The translations under genes were made by a program, and so were the position numbers. A stretch of DNA of 7,577 bases from JANNFX01 sp040080075 (GTDB lineage: Bacteria; Pseudomonadota; Alphaproteobacteria; Rhizobiales; Hyphomicrobiaceae). A model generated the notes under the pieces. The model saw nothing but the letters and a program-made list of their open reading frames with translations, ran no database searches and had not been told where the DNA came from. Positions 5,739-7,577 of this stretch are shown one piece after another (position 1 is the first letter of the stretch; each line of letters opens with the position of its first letter). The stretch is taken from NCBI GenBank assembly GCA_040080075.1, contig JBEBJD010000024.1:1-7577 (forward strand), read 5' to 3'.

Positions 5739-7355
5739 ATGACGAAGCCGTTCTACATCACGACTGCGATTTCCTATCCCAATGGCGCGCCGCACATTGG
5801 GCACGCCTACGAGGCTATCGCCACGGATACCATTGCCCGCTTCGAGCGGCTCGATGGCCGCGATGTGTTCTTTCTGACCGGCACCGACGAGCACGGACTC
5901 AAGATGAAGCAGACGGCGGTCAAGGAGGGTGTTGAGCCCCGTACGCTCGCCGATCGCAATGCGGCCCGTTTCATCGAGATGGCCAGCTTGCTGAACTTGT
6001 CGAATGATGACTTCATTCGCACAACGGAGGCGCGTCATTACCAAGCGTGCGCCGAAATCTGGCGGCGGATGGACAAGGCGGGCGACATTTTTCTGAAGAA
6101 GTATGGCGGCTGGTATTCGGTGCGCGACGAAGTCTACTACAAGGAAGACGAGACGGAAGTGCGCGATGGCGGCGTGCGCTACGCCATCCCGACGGCAACG
6201 GTTGTCGAGTGGACCGAAGAGGAAACTTATTTTTTCAAGCTATCGGCGTATCAAGACAAACTGCTTGCGCTCTATGACGCCAACCCCGATTTTATTCTGC
6301 CGCCCGAGCGGCGCAACGAAGTCGCGAGTTTTGTGCGCATGGGGCTGGAAGACCTGTCGATCTCGCGTTCGACGCTGGATTGGGGCATTCCAGTTCCTGG
6401 CAACGTTAAGCACGTAATGTACGTTTGGGTCGATGCACTCACCAATTATCTTACCGCCACTGGCTTTCCCGATGCGAAAGCAGGCCATGCCACTGCCTGG
6501 CCTGCTGATGTGCATGTAATTGGCAAAGATATTACGCGCTTTCATGCCGTGTTCTGGCCGGCATTCCTGATGAGCGCGGATCTGCCGTTGCCTAAGCGCA
6601 TATTTGCCCATGGTTTTGTACTGAACAAGGGAGAGAAGATGTCAAAGTCGGTCGGCAACGTGCTCGACCCGTTTGATCTCGTCGCTGCCTATGGCATCGA
6701 TGCCGTGCGCTATTTCTTCCTGCGCGAAGTCATGTTCGGGCAAGATGGCGCCTACAGTCAGGAAGCCATCGTCAACCGCATCAACGCCGATTTGGCCAAC
6801 AACCTTGGCAACCTGGCGCAGCGCTCGCTGTCGATGATCTTCAAGAACTGCGATGGTGCCATTCCAATTCCTGGCGTTCTGACGGCAGAGGACACTGAAG
6901 TCCTAGCGGCGGCCGATGGTTTGCACGCGACCGCTCGCGCCGAGATGGATCGCCAGGCGATCACCAAATATCTCGATGCCGTTTGGGCCGTGATCGCAGA
7001 TGCCAACCGCTATTTCGCGGGCCAGGAGCCTTGGGCAAAAAAGAAAACCGACCCGGAGCGGATGAACACCATCCTCTACGTGACGGCCGAACTCGTGCGT
7101 CAGTTTGCAATTCTGGCGCAGCCCGTCATGCCTTTGTCTGCCGCTAAATTGCTCGATGCGCTGGCGATCCCATCGTCTGCGCGCAGGTTCGCGTCCCTCG
7201 GCGCGGCCGGTCGTCTAATGGCAGGCACCACCATTCCCGAGCCGCAGGGTGCGTTTCCGCGCATCGAGATGGCCGGCGAGGCCCCGAAAACACCGCCCCC
7301 GCCCAAGCCGCCTAAACAAGCGAAAAAAGTTCCTGACAATCCGAAGCCGGGCTAG
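5739..7355 (+). CDS. metG: Methionyl-tRNA synthetase
   Basis: Cytosolic class I aminoacyl-tRNA synthetase that charges initiator and elongator tRNA-Met. The 538-residue protein has the HIGH signature (19-22, in GAPHIGHAYEA), FFLTGTDEHG (44-53), YVWVDALTNYL (228-238), GKDITRFHA (262-270) and the KMSKS loop (300-304), followed by the alpha-helical anticodon-binding domain. In the connective region GGWYSVRDEVYYKEDE (123-138) no zinc cysteines are present: the zinc-free form usual in alphaproteobacteria. There is no C-terminal EMAP/Arc1p-like tRNA-binding domain. Instead, after the normal family end near FPRIE (506-510), a tail of about 27 residues rich in Pro and Lys (512-538) is appended. ATG 5739 aligns with the usual start (MTKPFYITTAISYPNG), though its ribosome site (CGGAT, 5724-5728) is weak. 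It lies 43 bases after holB, across a strong hairpin. Confidence 0.97.
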   Translation: MTKPFYITTAISYPNGAPHIGHAYEAIATDTIARFERLDGRDVFFLTGTDEHGLKMKQTAVKEGVEPRTLADRNAARFIEMASLLNLSNDDFIRTTEARHYQACAEIWRRMDKAGDIFLKKYGGWYSVRDEVYYKEDETEVRDGGVRYAIPTATVVEWTEEETYFFKLSAYQDKLLALYDANPDFILPPERRNEVASFVRMGLEDLSISRSTLDWGIPVPGNVKHVMYVWVDALTNYLTATGFPDAKAGHATAWPADVHVIGKDITRFHAVFWPAFLMSADLPLPKRIFAHGFVLNKGEKMSKSVGNVLDPFDLVAAYGIDAVRYFFLREVMFGQDGAYSQEAIVNRINADLANNLGNLAQRSLSMIFKNCDGAIPIPGVLTAEDTEVLAAADGLHATARAEMDRQAITKYLDAVWAVIADANRYFAGQEPWAKKKTDPERMNTILYVTAELVRQFAILAQPVMPLSAAKLLDALAIPSSARRFASLGAAGRLMAGTTIPEPQGAFPRIEMAGEAPKTPPPPKPPKQAKKVPDNPKPG

Positions 7356-7407
7356 GGTCGTTCCGGTCTGAGTTGAATCGTGGAACGACCCTAGCTATTT
7401 GTTCTTT
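7351..7407 (+). terminator. Probable metG transcription terminator
   Basis: A perfect 14-bp inverted repeat, GCTAGGGTCGTTCC (7351-7364) and GGAACGACCCTAGC (7382-7395), with a 17-base loop, followed by TATTTGTTCTTT (7396-7407), rich in T. The metG TAG (7353-7355) lies within the left arm. Stem plus T-rich tail fits an intrinsic terminator, but the loop is long. The palindrome could instead be a copy of a dispersed repeat doing terminator duty. Confidence 0.6.
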
Positions 7408-7455
7408 CGTGCTTCCTGTCGGGAAAACCGCTCACACTTTTCCCGGAAGCACTCT
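7408..7455 (+). repeat. Palindromic intergenic repeat, copy 1
   Basis: A 48-base unit whose ends pair: GTGCTTC (7409-7415) plus CGGGAAAA (7420-7427) against TTTTCCCGGAAGCAC (7438-7452), a 15-bp stem with a 4-base bulge and the 10-base loop CCGCTCACAC. From memory, the core (GGGAAAAGTGTGAGCGGTTTTCC on the other strand, give or take a base) resembles the short mosaic palindromes, such as RIME-like elements, scattered between genes in rhizobia. Family identity is not confirmed. Confidence 0.75.
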
Positions 7456-7462
7456 GTTTTGT

Positions 7463-7510
7463 CGTGCTTCTTGCCGGGAAAACCGCTCACACTTTTCCCG
7501 GAAGCACTCT
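7463..7510 (+). repeat. Palindromic intergenic repeat, copy 2
   Basis: Same 48-base unit as at 7408-7455, 46 of 48 identical, 7 bases after copy 1 (period 55). The two differences (C to T at 7471, T to C at 7474) both lie in or beside the bulge, so the paired arms are unchanged. It could work as a secondary terminator or mRNA 3' stabiliser, or be a tandem duplication of a dispersed element. Confidence 0.75.
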
Positions 7511-7563
7511 AGGGGCCAAGCAGTGCTGAGGCTCTCATCGCGCGACGTTGCAATAGCTCACAC

Positions 7564-7577
7564 CTGTCTCTTATACA
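7564..7577 (+). other. Sequencing adapter remnant (Nextera mosaic end)
   Basis: The final 14 bases, CTGTCTCTTATACA, equal the first 14 of the 19-base Tn5/Nextera mosaic end CTGTCTCTTATACACATCT. They sit exactly at the contig end, so they are almost certainly untrimmed library adapter. Real genomic sequence stops at about 7563. The preceding 53 bases (7511-7563) show no gene. Confidence 0.93.

Noticed and set aside
6096..6153. Lack of zinc cysteines in MetRS taken as a defect
   Set aside because: Zinc-free MetRS is a normal class in alphaproteobacteria, and all catalytic motifs are intact.
7408..7510. Possible CRISPR array
   Set aside because: Only two repeats, separated by 7 bases, each a self-pairing palindrome; no spacer-sized unique sequence and no cas gene.

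Overview
The window looks like one draft-assembly contig from an alphaproteobacterium, most likely of the order Hyphomicrobiales (Rhizobiales). The evidence is the gene content (a Cox15-type CtaA, a DUF2842 protein, a zinc-free delta' subunit and a zinc-free MetRS joined as tmk-holB-metG), a perfect CtrA-type TTAA-N7-TTAA box, and two palindromic repeats resembling dispersed elements of rhizobia. I cannot place the genus. The last 14 bases match the Nextera transposon-end adapter, so the right edge is a library artefact. The left edge cuts through a gene.

Left third (1-2367), minus strand: a spore-coat-U/Csu-type chaperone-usher pilus operon read right to left. It holds a secreted SCPU-domain pilin (1447-1977), a PapD-like periplasmic chaperone (635-1366) and the N-terminal 184 codons of an outer-membrane usher (1-554), which runs off the contig. 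A perfect 12-bp stem-loop lies between pilin and chaperone and may set the excess of pilin over assembly factors. The 390-base region upstream of the pilin carries two CtrA-like boxes arranged as an inverted repeat, suggesting cell-cycle control of the pilus. A tip adhesin would be expected beyond the left edge.

Centre (2368-3807): a 66-residue two-helix DUF2842 membrane protein (minus) is divergent from ctaA, the haem A synthase that supplies cytochrome aa3 oxidase (plus).

Right half (3856-7355), plus strand: tmk (dTMP kinase), holB (DNA polymerase III delta') and metG (methionyl-tRNA synthetase) form a tight housekeeping cluster. A 15-bp perfect hairpin spans the holB stop and ends 23 bases before the metG start. 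After metG come a terminator-like 14-bp palindrome and two near-identical 48-bp palindromic repeats.

I see no wholly new system. The most informative items are the CtrA-box promoter of the pilus operon, the hairpins placed at gene junctions, and the palindromic mosaic behind metG.
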